The notes: generated by a model from the letters alone, not told the origin. Shown: positions 36,614 to 44,777, numbered from the stretch's first letter. The stretch is DNA of 56,301 bases from Clostridia bacterium (GCA_017508975.1 JAFWQU010000011.1:1-56301); one strand, 5' to 3'. A program made the numbers and translations.

Positions 36614-38956
36614 ATGAGACTGAACGAACTGAAACCGGCGGAATCCGCGCGGATCCTGGAGGTCGGCGGGGAGGGCGCGCTGCGGCAGCATTTCCTGGAT
36701 ATGGGCGTGATTCCCGGCGCGGAGGTCACGCTGATCAAGCTGGCGCCGATGGGCGACCCGATGGAGCTGCGCATCCACGGGTATGAGCTGACCCTCCGGC
36801 TGGCGGACGCGGAGAAGATCACCATTACGCCTGTGGAGAAGGAAGCGGCAGAGGAGGCGCAGAAGCCGAAGCGGAAGCGCACCGCCCACCCGGGCCTGGG
36901 CGAGGAGGGCAAATTCCACCCGAAGGGGAGCGGCGATCCCCTGCCGGAGGGCACGATGCTGACCTTCGCGCTGGTGGGCAACCAGAACAGCGGCAAGACC
37001 ACGCTGTTCAACCAGCTGACGGGCTCGAACCAGCATGTGGGCAACTTCCCGGGCGTGACCGTCGACCGCAAGGACGGCGCGATCCGCGGGCAGAGCGGCA
37101 CCCTCATCACCGACCTTCCGGGCATCTACTCCATGTCCCCCTATTCCAGCGAGGAGCGGGTGTCCCGCAATTTCGTGCTGGACGAGAAGCCGAAGGCGAT
37201 CATCAATATCGTGGACGCCACGAACATCGAGCGCAATCTGTATCTGACCATGCAGCTGCTGGAGATGGGCGTGCCGATGGTGGTGGCGCTCAACATGATG
37301 GACGAACTGCGGGGCAACGGCGGCACGGTGGACGTGAACGCGATGGAGGCCATGCTGGGCGTCCCGGTCGTGCCGATCTCCGCGGCGAAGAACGAGGGTG
37401 TGGACGAGCTGGTGCGCCACGCGGTGCACATCGCCAAGTATCAGGAGAAGCCCCTGGAGCAGGACTACTGCGGCGCGGAGGACCACGGCGGCGCGGTCCA
37501 CCGGGCGCTGCACGCGGTGGAGCACCTGATTGAGGACCATGCCGCGGCGTCCGGCCTGCCGCTGCGCTTTGCCGCCAGCAAGCTGATCGAGGGCGACCCG
37601 CTGATCGCCGACCAGCTGGCGCTGGACCAGAACGAGAAGGAACTGCTGGAGCATATTATTCTTCAGATGGAGAAGGAGCGCGGTCTGGACCACAGCGCGG
37701 CCGTGGCGGACATGCGCTTTGCCTTCATCCGCAAGGTCTGCGACGCCTGCGTGATCCGGCCGCACGAGAGCCGGGAGCACCAGCGCAGCCGGAAGATCGA
37801 CGAGGTGCTGACGGGCCGGTTCACGGCAATCCCGATGTTCATTGCCATCATGGGCCTGGTGTTCTACCTGACGTTCTTCCTGATCGGACCTTTCCTGCAG
37901 GACCTGCTGGAAAAAGGCATCGGGGCGCTCAGGGTGCTGACGCTGCAGGGCATGGAGTCGGTCCATGTGAATGAGACAATCCAGAGCCTGGTGCTGGAGG
38001 GCATTTTCGAGGGCGTGGGGACGGTGGTCAGCTTCCTGCCGATCATCGTGATCCTGTTCTTCTTCCTGTCCATGCTGGAGGACAGCGGCTATATCGCGCG
38101 CGTGGCTTTTGTGATGGACAAGCTGCTGCGGCGCATCGGCCTGTCCGGACGCAGCATCGTGCCCATGCTGCTGGGTTTCGGCTGCACCGTGCCCGCCGTG
38201 ATGAGCACGCGGACGCTGCCCAGCGAGCGGGACCGGCGGATGACCATTCTTCTGACACCCTTCATGTCCTGCACAGCCAAGCTGCCGATCTACGGCTTCT
38301 TCGTCCGGGAGCTCTTCCCGGAGTGGAGCTGGCTGATCATCACGGGACTGTATCTGCTGGGCATCGTGATCGGGGTGCTGGCGGCGCTGCTGTTCAAGGG
38401 CACGCTGTTCAGGGGTGAGGCGGTCCCCTTTGTGATGGAGCTCCCCAACTACCGTATCCCGAGCCCCCGGAACGTGGCGCAGCTCCTGTGGGAGAAGTCC
38501 AAGGACTTCCTGCACCGGGCGTTCACGATCATCCTGATCGCCACGATCGTAGTCTGGTTCCTGCGGAGCTTTGACTTCCGATTCAACCTGGTGGATAATT
38601 CGCACGAGAGCATGCTGGCCGCGATCTCCGGCATGCTGGTGCCGCTGCTGCGGCCTGTCGGGCTGGGCGACTGGCGGATCGTGACCTCGCTGATCAGCGG
38701 CTTCCTGGCGAAGGAGAGCGTGGTCTCGGTCATGGAGACGCTCTTCGTCGACGGCATCACCTCGATCGGCGGGCTCACCGCGGCGTGCATGCTGGTGTTC
38801 AGCCTGCTGTACACGCCCTGTGTGGCGGCGGTGGCCGCCATCCGCCGGGAGCTGGGACGGCGCTGGTCGCTCGGCGTGGTGTTCTGGCAGTGCGGAATCG
38901 CCTGGCTCATGACGCTGGTGGTCCACCTGATCGGACAGGCGCTGGGCCTGGGCTGA
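36614..38956 (+). CDS. feoB: FeoA-FeoB fusion ferrous iron transporter
   Basis: FeoB imports ferrous iron under anaerobic conditions. The 780 residues contain an N-terminal SH3-like FeoA domain (about 1-75, LNELKPAESARILEVGG), a basic linker (about 76-112), and the G domain with G1 GNQNSGKTT at 122-130, FPGVTVD near 145, DLPG at 167-170 and NMMD near 235. The membrane part follows, with about 8-10 helices and the Cys-containing GFGCTVPAVMSTRTL and FMSCTAKLPIYGFF motifs of the permeation path. FeoA is usually a separate protein, so the fusion is notable though known. ATG 36614 is preferred by its ribosome binding site and family alignment over an open upstream extension. A Cys-rich small partner follows after 12 bases. 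Confidence 0.95.
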   Translation: MRLNELKPAESARILEVGGEGALRQHFLDMGVIPGAEVTLIKLAPMGDPMELRIHGYELTLRLADAEKITITPVEKEAAEEAQKPKRKRTAHPGLGEEGKFHPKGSGDPLPEGTMLTFALVGNQNSGKTTLFNQLTGSNQHVGNFPGVTVDRKDGAIRGQSGTLITDLPGIYSMSPYSSEERVSRNFVLDEKPKAIINIVDATNIERNLYLTMQLLEMGVPMVVALNMMDELRGNGGTVDVNAMEAMLGVPVVPISAAKNEGVDELVRHAVHIAKYQEKPLEQDYCGAEDHGGAVHRALHAVEHLIEDHAAASGLPLRFAASKLIEGDPLIADQLALDQNEKELLEHIILQMEKERGLDHSAAVADMRFAFIRKVCDACVIRPHESREHQRSRKIDEVLTGRFTAIPMFIAIMGLVFYLTFFLIGPFLQDLLEKGIGALRVLTLQGMESVHVNETIQSLVLEGIFEGVGTVVSFLPIIVILFFFLSMLEDSGYIARVAFVMDKLLRRIGLSGRSIVPMLLGFGCTVPAVMSTRTLPSERDRRMTILLTPFMSCTAKLPIYGFFVRELFPEWSWLIITGLYLLGIVIGVLAALLFKGTLFRGEAVPFVMELPNYRIPSPRNVAQLLWEKSKDFLHRAFTIILIATIVVWFLRSFDFRFNLVDNSHESMLAAISGMLVPLLRPVGLGDWRIVTSLISGFLAKESVVSVMETLFVDGITSIGGLTAACMLVFSLLYTPCVAAVAAIRRELGRRWSLGVVFWQCGIAWLMTLVVHLIGQALGLG

Positions 38957-38968
38957 GGAGGAAACCTC

Positions 38969-39157
38969 ATGAACGGATGGGATATCGGAATCCTGGCGGT
39001 GATCGCGGCGGCGGTGGTGCTCGCCGTCCGGAGTTACCGTGGAAAGAAGGGCGGCTGCCACGGCTGCGCGGGCTGCGGCATGGCGGGACAGTGTCCGTCC
39101 GCCAAGAACGGCTCGGGAGGGGAGAAACCATGCTGCAGGCCCAAAACGGACGCCTGA
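38969..39157 (+). CDS. FeoB-associated Cys-rich membrane protein
   Basis: A 62-residue protein with one membrane helix (about 5-21) and a Cys-rich tail (GGCHGCAGCGMAGQC, later CC). This is the typical small partner encoded directly after feoB in Bacillota; it may bind iron or stabilise FeoB, but its role is unproven. GGAGGAAACC precedes the ATG. The last 28 bases overlap the start of the hydrolase gene, indicating translational coupling. Confidence 0.9.
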   Translation: MNGWDIGILAVIAAAVVLAVRSYRGKKGGCHGCAGCGMAGQCPSAKNGSGGEKPCCRPKTDA

Positions 39158-39930
39158 CGATCGACGGCGCGACGATGGATTACATCCGCTTCGGGAGCGG
39201 AAGCCGCAGCCTGGTCATGATCCCGGGCGTCGGGGACGGCCTGAAGACGGTGAAGTGCATGGCGCTGCCCTTCGCGTGGATGTACCGCGCGCTGGCGAAG
39301 GACTTCACGGTCACTGTGTTCAGCCGCCGCAACGAGCTCGTGCCCGGCACGGGCACGCGGGAGATGGCGGCGGATCTGAGCCGTGCTTTTGAGCAGCTGA
39401 ATCTCCGCGGCGCGGCGGTAGTCGGCGTCTCCCAGGGCGGCATGATCGCGCAGTGGCTGGCGATCGACCACCCGGAGCTGGTGCGTAAGCTGGTCCTGAC
39501 GGTCACCCTGAGCCGGAGCAACCCGACGGCGGAGGACGTGATCGGCCGCTGGCTGAAGATGGCGGAGAACGGGGACTACAGGGGTATCATGCTGGACACC
39601 GCGGAGCGCTCCTACTCCCCGAAGCGGATCGCGCAGGCGAGGAAGACCTACGGCCTGCTGGGCAATCTCGGAAAGCCGAAGTCCTTCGACCGCTTCCGGA
39701 TCCAGGCGGAATCCTGTCTGACCCACAACGCCTGGGAGGCGCTTCCGCGGATTGCCTGCCCGACGCTGGTGATCGGCGGCGAGGAGGACCGGATCGTCAC
39801 CGGGGAGGCCTCCCGGGAGATCGCGGCGCGGATTCCCGGCAGCGAGCTGGTGATGGTCCCCGGGCTGGGACACGGCCTGTACGAGGAGGATCCGGAATTC
39901 CTGAAACGGGTGATCGCCTTCTGTCAGTGA
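39130..39930 (+). CDS. Alpha/beta hydrolase
   Basis: A 266-residue alpha/beta hydrolase. The nucleophile elbow GVSQGG lies near residue 98, an Asp in GGEEDRIV near 218 and the catalytic His in GLGHG near 245; the oxyanion region IPGVGDGLKT is near 32. The substrate is unknown. The ATG at 39130 has GGGAGGGGAG before it and lies within the end of the Cys-rich gene. The frame extends upstream inside feoB in another phase, which is not real. It likely belongs to the feo transcript by position only. Confidence 0.88.
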   Translation: MLQAQNGRLTIDGATMDYIRFGSGSRSLVMIPGVGDGLKTVKCMALPFAWMYRALAKDFTVTVFSRRNELVPGTGTREMAADLSRAFEQLNLRGAAVVGVSQGGMIAQWLAIDHPELVRKLVLTVTLSRSNPTAEDVIGRWLKMAENGDYRGIMLDTAERSYSPKRIAQARKTYGLLGNLGKPKSFDRFRIQAESCLTHNAWEALPRIACPTLVIGGEEDRIVTGEASREIAARIPGSELVMVPGLGHGLYEEDPEFLKRVIAFCQ

Positions 39931-39943
39931 GGAGGTTCTTTCC

Positions 39944-40669
39944 ATGAGAAAAAGGATCTGCCTGGGGCTGGTTCTGCTGCTCTGCTGGATGAGCTGCGCG
40001 GGGGCGGAGATCGTCTCCTTCGACTACGCGTACTCCACCGATCTTCCGACGGTCCACTATGAGATCTTCCGACTGGGGGACACGCCCTGCCTCTGGCGGG
40101 ACCGGACGCTCGCGCAGCCGGTGGACGCAGAAACCCTGGTGGCGCTGGAGGAGATCGTGGAGCGCTTCGAGATGCGTTCCTGGGACGGCTTCGACCGGTC
40201 GAATCCCTATGTGATGGACGGTGAGATGTTCCGCCTGGACATCGTGTTCGCCGACGGGACCGAGGTGCACGCCACCGGAGACAACGCCTTTCCGCAGCAC
40301 TATCGGGAGGCGGTCGCGGCGATCACCACTCTGCTCCAGGATCTCCCGGAGGAGTCCGACGGGACGGTCCCCGGCACCTACCGCTACGAAGGCGAAGGCT
40401 TCGGCGGCGACTTCACCCTCACCCTGCTGGAGGATGGCACTTACACCTTTTACGAGGGTCTGCTCAGCAGCTACATGGGAGGCGGGGAGTGGAGCATGGA
40501 ACAGCGATTCATCTACCTGAGCGAGGCAAACGGCCTGTCTCTCTACAATACGCTGATTCCGATGAAGGACACGCTGGTCTTCGTCGCGGAGGGCTCCGAT
40601 GGTTTCCTCTACGTGCAAGTCCCAGACGGCGGACGCTTCGTCAGAGTCCAGGATACAGCGTCAGAGTAA
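39944..40669 (+). CDS. Secreted protein of unknown function
   Basis: Not recognised. It has 241 residues with a signal peptide (about 1-21; the sequence LLCWMSCAGAE could also be read as a poor lipobox). An alpha/beta-rich body follows, with many acidic residues and aromatic residues, and a second half (about 145-241) that looks like a small beta-barrel sheet (FGGDFTLTLLEDGTYTFYEG, WSMEQRFIYLSE), similar in style to lipocalin or DUF-type stress proteins. It follows the hydrolase by 13 bases with GAGGAGG before the ATG, so it is probably the last gene of the feo transcript. The stop is followed 3 bases later by repeat copy I. Confidence 0.75.
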   Translation: MRKRICLGLVLLLCWMSCAGAEIVSFDYAYSTDLPTVHYEIFRLGDTPCLWRDRTLAQPVDAETLVALEEIVERFEMRSWDGFDRSNPYVMDGEMFRLDIVFADGTEVHATGDNAFPQHYREAVAAITTLLQDLPEESDGTVPGTYRYEGEGFGGDFTLTLLEDGTYTFYEGLLSSYMGGGEWSMEQRFIYLSEANGLSLYNTLIPMKDTLVFVAEGSDGFLYVQVPDGGRFVRVQDTASE

Positions 40670-40672
40670 TCA

Positions 40673-40810
40673 GATACCGGTCTCAGTATCGTGTGCAAAT
40701 GTCAGCAGAGGATTTCGCGGCCTGCGGGCCGCGACCAGGGCTTTCCGATCGCCCTGGACCTTCGGTTACATGCTTTAGCTGGATTTGGAATTCTTACTTG
40801 AGATTGGTAT
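40673..40810 (+). repeat. Dispersed hairpin repeat, copy I
   Basis: A canonical 138-bp copy with left inverted repeat GATACCGGTCTCAG and right CTTGAGATTGGTAT, the clearest terminal inverted repeats of the family. Core about 40713-40765. It is joined head-to-tail with copy J. The interval 40670-41150 holds only copies I, J and K and the flavodoxin terminator. Confidence 0.95.
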
Positions 40811-40950
40811 GATACCGATCTCAGTATCGTGTGCAAATGTCAGCAAAGAGTTTTCGCGGCCTGCGGGCCGCGACCAGGGCTTTCCGATCGCCCTGGACCT
40901 TCGGTCACATGCTGCTGCTGGATTTGCAGTTTTAGTATGAGAACAGTGTT
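40811..40950 (+). repeat. Dispersed hairpin repeat, copy J
   Basis: Left inverted repeat GATACCGATCTCAG starts exactly where copy I ends. Core about 40853-40904. Copies I and J share the first 25 bases almost exactly (GATACC-GTCTCAGTATC region and GTGTGCAAATGTCAGC), which suggests recent duplication. The right end is near 40950, though a second inverted-repeat-like stretch CTTGAGATTGGCA follows at 40952-40964. Confidence 0.88.
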
Positions 40951-40965
40951 GCTTGAGATTGGCAA

Positions 40966-41095
40966 CAGACTAATCTTCCATTCCCATCAAAACACAGACT
41001 CCTCCAAAAAAGTGCATTGCCGAAGGTCCAGGGCGATCGGAAAGCCCTGGTCGCGCCCGCAGGCGCGAAATCCTTCTGTGAAAAACCATACATTT
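40966..41095 (-). repeat. Dispersed hairpin repeat, copy K (short stem)
   Basis: Core at about 41030-41071 in reverse orientation to I and J. Hairpin 1 is the short form (TCGCGCC, CGCA, GGCGCGA). Outer boundaries are uncertain because the inverted repeats are eroded. Confidence 0.75.
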
Positions 41096-41110
41096 GAAAA
41101 ATCTCTACAT

Positions 41111-41148
41111 AAAAGGGACATCGGCTCAAAGCGCCAATGTCCCTTTTG
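41111..41148 (-). terminator. Terminator after flavodoxin gene
   Basis: On the minus strand AAAAGGGACAT and ATGTCCCTTTT pair around an 16-base loop and are followed by a T-containing stretch. It starts 3 bases after the flavodoxin stop. Confidence 0.85.
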
Positions 41149-41150
41149 CG

Positions 41151-41564
41151 TTATTCTTCCACAATCTGCTTCGCAAACGTCGCGGCGGCCTTACAGTCCT
41201 CCTCATTGGGACGACCCTTGTGCGCGCCCTTGAACTGCCCCTTGCAGTGGAACTCCCGCGGCTCCATCGGGATGCCCACGCGGTCGGCCTCGGCCTTGAC
41301 CTTCCTGTAGGTGGAGTTCAGCATCGCCGCAGAGCCGAAATTGACAATCCTGCAGACCTTGTCCTTCTCCAGACTCCGCACGAAATTCCGCACCTCCGGA
41401 TCGATGGTGAAGGCGTAATAGGAGTTTCCGAGAAAGAGGATGTCCACCGGCTCCCGGATGGGCTCGCTGATGGGCAGCGCCTCCGCGCCCACCGCCGCGG
41501 CGACGGCCTCCGCGAGACGCTTGGTGTTGCCTGTCTTGGTGTAGTAACGGACTGCGATTTTCAT
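41151..41564 (-). CDS. Flavodoxin-like protein
   Basis: A 137-residue flavodoxin-family protein. The FMN phosphate loop YYTKTGNTKRLAEAV is near residue 8, LFLGNSYYAF near 45 and VNFGSAAMLNSTYRK near 75. It could carry electrons or act as an NAD(P)H-flavin reductase partner. It is somewhat shorter than classical flavodoxins. The ATG follows AAAGGAG. It stands alone with its own terminator; repeat copy L lies directly upstream. Confidence 0.88.
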   Translation of the reverse strand: MKIAVRYYTKTGNTKRLAEAVAAAVGAEALPISEPIREPVDILFLGNSYYAFTIDPEVRNFVRSLEKDKVCRIVNFGSAAMLNSTYRKVKAEADRVGIPMEPREFHCKGQFKGAHKGRPNEEDCKAAATFAKQIVEE

Positions 41565-41581
41565 GAGATAATGCTCCTTTC

Positions 41582-41705
41582 GTATCAGCCGAGTTTATAG
41601 TATATTCAGCAGAAGGGTTTCGCGCCTGCGGGCGCGACCAGGGCTTTCCGATCGCCCTGGACCTTCGGGAACGAACCTCTTTTGTAGAAGTATAGGGTTT
41701 GGTTG
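41582..41705 (+). repeat. Dispersed hairpin repeat, copy L (short stem)
   Basis: Core at about 41618-41670 with the 7-bp hairpin 1 (TCGCGCC, TGCG, GGCGCGA) and canonical hairpin 2. The left edge begins 3 bases beyond the flavodoxin ribosome binding site; both inverted repeats are eroded, so the ends are approximate. Confidence 0.8.
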
Positions 41706-41721
41706 AAAAATGAATGATGAA

Positions 41722-42162
41722 TCACGTGTCGATCCGGATCAGTTCGGAGAGGGCGCGGTTGCGGTAGAGAACGTCTTCCCGGGCGGTGAAGCCGTTCTTC
41801 TCCCAGAAGGCGTTCCCGATCTCGTTGCGGCGGAACACCAGCAGCGCGGTCTTGTGGATGTCCTCGGCCTTCAGGGCCGCGAGACAGCAGTTCAGCAGCG
41901 CGGAGCCGATGCCCTGCCCCCGGAAGGCCTCCGCGACACACATGTGGTGGATGAACCCGCGCCGCCCGTCGTGCCCGCAGAGGACCACGCCGACCACGGC
42001 GTCTCCCTCCACGGCCACGAAGGAGGTGGCTGGGTTGCGCCGCAGATACCGCGCAATGCCCTCCCGAGAATCGTCCACGTTGTTGAAGCCCATGTTTTTG
42101 CTGGACATCCAGAGCGCCCAGACAGAATCATAGTCCTCCATGGTCATGGTGCGGATGGTCAT
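41722..42162 (-). CDS. GNAT N-acetyltransferase
   Basis: A 146-residue GNAT-fold acetyltransferase that uses acetyl-CoA. The acetyl-CoA loop GQGIGSALLNCCL (Q/RxxGxG/A type) is near residue 82, preceded by the beta strand MCVAEAFR; the C-terminal FWEKNGF near 120 is typical. The substrate is unknown. It starts 21 bases after the phosphotransferase gene (stop at 42184) with AAAGGAGGC before the ATG, so they are likely co-transcribed. The pairing of an acetyltransferase and a phosphotransferase is suggestive of small-molecule modification. Confidence 0.88.
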   Translation of the reverse strand: MTIRTMTMEDYDSVWALWMSSKNMGFNNVDDSREGIARYLRRNPATSFVAVEGDAVVGVVLCGHDGRRGFIHHMCVAEAFRGQGIGSALLNCCLAALKAEDIHKTALLVFRRNEIGNAFWEKNGFTAREDVLYRNRALSELIRIDT

Positions 42163-42183
42163 GAAGCCGCCTCCTTTGGTTTG

Positions 42184-42966
42184 TCAGAAGAGTTCATCCA
42201 ACAGCAGATAGTACCGCAGCCGCTCCCGGTCCAGGGGAACCCCGGCCGCGCGGAAGAGGTCGTCCGGGTGGATATCCGGGTAGATTTTTCCGTAGTGTCC
42301 GTCGCTGTTGTGCTTCAGGCTCCGCCAGCCCAGCGACAGGTCGCGCCAGGGGTCGGCGACGCCGCAGCTGCCCAGGTCGATGATGCCGGAGAGGCGCACG
42401 CCGTCCGTGAAGAGATTCGGCAGGCAGAAATCCCCGTGGGTGAGGACGAGGTGCTCCTGCGGCTTGTTCTCACGCAGCCACGCCAGCAGGGCCGGCGGGT
42501 CCCGGAAACCGTTGGGACCGAAGGTCTCCGGCTCACAGTCGGAGGGATCGTAGGTGCCGTCACGGATCGCCTTCTCCGCCTGCGCGAACTCGTCCTCGAG
42601 TGTCCGCCGGGAGGGGAAATCCTCGCATGGGATTTCCCAGAACCGGTGCAGGGCCTCCGCCATGCAGTCCAGCAGGAGCGCAGGTTTCCGCATCACCGCG
42701 GGATCGCAGAGCATCTGCCCCCGCACCCGGGTCATCAGCAGCCAGTCCTGTCCGTCCTCGACCGCGTGTGCGGCGATCTCCGGCACCGGAAGCCTGCCCC
42801 GGAGCCACGCAAGCACGTCGACGTCCCGAACCTCCCAGCTGTCGGCGGGGCGGATCTTCAGCACATAGTCCGGGAAGAGCAGCACCTGCGCGCGGGATTT
42901 GCCGGTGCTGTCCGGCTGACAGGCGGCATCGCCCAGCACGGCGGCGATTTCGGAAGGATAGGTCAT
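42184..42966 (-). CDS. Aminoglycoside phosphotransferase-like kinase (APH(3')-type)
   Basis: A 260-residue kinase of the APH family. The ATP lysine is in YVLKI (Lys37), the Brenner-type HGDFCLPN gives catalytic Asp179 and Asn184, and IIDLGSCGVADPWRD gives the metal-binding Asp197. The spacing and HGDxCLPN / IDxGxxGxADxxxD pattern match APH(3') enzymes, which phosphorylate the 3'-OH of kanamycin-type drugs. Resistance is inferred, not shown; such genes also serve other small-molecule substrates. ATG 42966 follows GAGGAGG. Repeat copy M lies 15 bases upstream. Confidence 0.85.
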   Translation of the reverse strand: MTYPSEIAAVLGDAACQPDSTGKSRAQVLLFPDYVLKIRPADSWEVRDVDVLAWLRGRLPVPEIAAHAVEDGQDWLLMTRVRGQMLCDPAVMRKPALLLDCMAEALHRFWEIPCEDFPSRRTLEDEFAQAEKAIRDGTYDPSDCEPETFGPNGFRDPPALLAWLRENKPQEHLVLTHGDFCLPNLFTDGVRLSGIIDLGSCGVADPWRDLSLGWRSLKHNSDGHYGKIYPDIHPDDLFRAAGVPLDRERLRYYLLLDELF

Positions 42967-42981
42967 GAGGATTCCTCCTCT

Positions 42982-43120
42982 CATGCCAATCTCAAAGTAA
43001 AACAACAAATCCAGCAACAGCATGTGGCCGAAGGTCCAGGGCGATCGGAAAGCCCTGGTCGCGCCCGCAGGCGCGAAATCCCACTACTGACAATAAGCAT
43101 CCTAAACTGAGATTAGTATC
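42982..43120 (-). repeat. Dispersed hairpin repeat, copy M (short stem)
   Basis: A 139-bp copy with left inverted repeat CATGCCAATCTCA and right CTGAGATTAGTATC; core about 43028-43080 with the 7-bp hairpin 1. The right inverted repeat contains the stop codon of the double acetyltransferase gene, and the left end lies at the ribosome binding site of the phosphotransferase gene. Confidence 0.93.
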
Positions 43121-44162
43121 AGAGCTTCATCTCCAGATACCTGCGGAAGACGGAGAAGCCCGCCGCCTCGTAGAAGGCCAGGGCACCGCGGTTGAACTCC
43201 CACATGTTCAGCTCCAGCCGCCGGAATCCCTGCTCCTGCGCGTACGTCCGGATGAAGCGGATCATTTCCGAGGCGACGCCCCGGCGGCGGAAGGCCTTGT
43301 CCACGCCGAACTCATCGATGTCCAGGTAGTCGCGCTCGAACATGAAGGGGTTCTCCGGCCGCGTGATATGATTCAGCACCGCGAAGCCGCAGACCGCGCC
43401 GTCCGCCTCCGCGACCACGAAAGCCTGCCGGGGATCCCGCCAGATGACCTGTAGATAATCCCGCAGCTCGCCGCCGAAGCCGGGCTTGAAGACCTCCGGC
43501 TTGCCGGCCACGTGCAGCTCGTTGACCTGCCGGCGCAGCTCGTTGACACGGGGCAGGTCCTCCTCCCGGGCGAGACGGACGCTCACGGAGGCAGGCGACG
43601 GCGGGGCGGGCGGAGTCCGGTCGTCGCGGATCGCCGCGTACCAGACCTCGTCGCAGATGCCCAGGTTATTCCTGCCTGCTCTGCGGAGAATGCCCTCGAA
43701 CTTCATGCCGGCCTTCTGCATCACGCGGCCGGACTTGGGATTGTTCACATCGTGGCAGGCGGCCACCCGGTTGAGTCCCACGGTGTCGAACAGATAGTCC
43801 ATGACCGCCCGCAGAGCCTCCGGCATGATGCCGCGGCCCCAGAAAGCCCTGCTCATGCAGTAGCCGATGTCCGCGGCTTCCTTTGTCTCATCCAGCTTCA
43901 CCACGGCGATGCTGCCGATGACGCTGCCGGTCTCCTTCCACTCGATTCCCCAGTTGAAGAAGCTGCCGTTGGGGTACTGCGCGATCCAGCTCTGCAGCAC
44001 CGCGCGGGTGACCTCGACGCCCGCGTGGACCGGCCAGGTCAGAAAGCGGGTCACCTCCGGGTCCGAGGCCCAGTGGTTATACATATCCTCCGCGTCCTCG
44101 ATCCGGAAGGGTCTCAGGATCAGGCGGTGTGTCTCGATGCGCTGCGTTCCGGTTTTGTTCAT
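43119..44162 (-). CDS. Two-domain GNAT acetyltransferase fusion
   Basis: A 347-residue protein with two acetyltransferase domains. The N-terminal one (about 1-180) is RimJ/RimL-like: ETHRLILRPFRIEDAEDM, then GYCMSRAFWGRGIMPEAL for CoA binding, and GMKFEGILRRA. A proline-rich linker (TPPAPPSPAS, about 184-193) leads to a second GNAT (about 194-347) with DKAFRRRGVASEMIRFI as CoA loop and FYEAAGF. Both loops look intact, so both may be active. Only a weak ribosome binding site precedes the ATG. The stop codon lies in the inverted repeat of copy M. Confidence 0.85.
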   Translation of the reverse strand: MNKTGTQRIETHRLILRPFRIEDAEDMYNHWASDPEVTRFLTWPVHAGVEVTRAVLQSWIAQYPNGSFFNWGIEWKETGSVIGSIAVVKLDETKEAADIGYCMSRAFWGRGIMPEALRAVMDYLFDTVGLNRVAACHDVNNPKSGRVMQKAGMKFEGILRRAGRNNLGICDEVWYAAIRDDRTPPAPPSPASVSVRLAREEDLPRVNELRRQVNELHVAGKPEVFKPGFGGELRDYLQVIWRDPRQAFVVAEADGAVCGFAVLNHITRPENPFMFERDYLDIDEFGVDKAFRRRGVASEMIRFIRTYAQEQGFRRLELNMWEFNRGALAFYEAAGFSVFRRYLEMKL

Positions 44163-44225
44163 GGAAATCCGTCCATTCTTTGCTGCGAAAATACAATGTC
44201 CTGACGTTGTTTTTTGATGATGATT

Positions 44226-44777
44226 TCAGTCAAGGGGCTTGTACATCAGGATCTCGTCGTGGTAGGTACCGTCGTCGAACAGCATCCCGTTGTGCCGGCG
44301 GCCGCTCTCCACGAAGCCGCTCCTGGTGTAGAGCGCCTGTGCCCGCTCGTTGTCCGCCACGACCTCGAGATCCATCTGCCGGTAGCCGATCTGCCGGGCC
44401 AGCTCGGTCAGGTACTGTATCAGCGCGGTGCCGATGCCCAGACGCCAGAATTCCCGCTTCAGCGCGATGCCCAGGCTGCAGCGGTGGCGGACCTTGCGCT
44501 TGGACGCATTACCGCCGATGGAGGCGTTCCCGGCGACGTTCCCGTCCACGACGGCCACCATCATGGCGGAGGCGGGATCCTCGAGGATGCGCCCAAGAAT
44601 CTCCTGCTCCTGCTCGAGCGTGAAAGTCACTTCATCGGGACAGCGCAGCAGGAAGTCCGTCTCGCCGGCGACCTGCCGGAGAAACGCGATCATCTCCGGG
44701 GCATCCTCCGGCGTGACGGGCCGCAGCAGACAGGTCCGGCCGTCCTTCAGTCTGATTTCCCGGGGCTGAAAACGCAT
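44226..44777 (-). CDS. GNAT N-acetyltransferase
   Basis: A 183-residue GNAT protein. The N terminus (EIRLKDGRTCLLRPVTPEDA) and REFWRLGIGTALIQYLTELA as CoA loop near residue 110 resemble YhhY/PhnO-like or spermidine-type acetyltransferases; the substrate is unknown. AAGGAGGG precedes the ATG. The downstream double GNAT gene begins 63 bases later, so the two may be read together. A promoter with extended -10 (TGGTATGAT, about 44810-44818) lies upstream. Confidence 0.87.
   Translation of the reverse strand: MRFQPREIRLKDGRTCLLRPVTPEDAPEMIAFLRQVAGETDFLLRCPDEVTFTLEQEQEILGRILEDPASAMMVAVVDGNVAGNASIGGNASKRKVRHRCSLGIALKREFWRLGIGTALIQYLTELARQIGYRQMDLEVVADNERAQALYTRSGFVESGRRHNGMLFDDGTYHDEILMYKPLD

Noticed and set aside
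36455-39061. 868-codon open frame on the minus strand
   Set aside because: Antisense to feoB; His/Gln/Arg-rich shadow without motifs.
40670-41100. Possible CRISPR array
   Set aside because: Only three units, in mixed orientation, with 140-bp periodicity and inverted termini; no short repeats with unique spacers and no cas genes.
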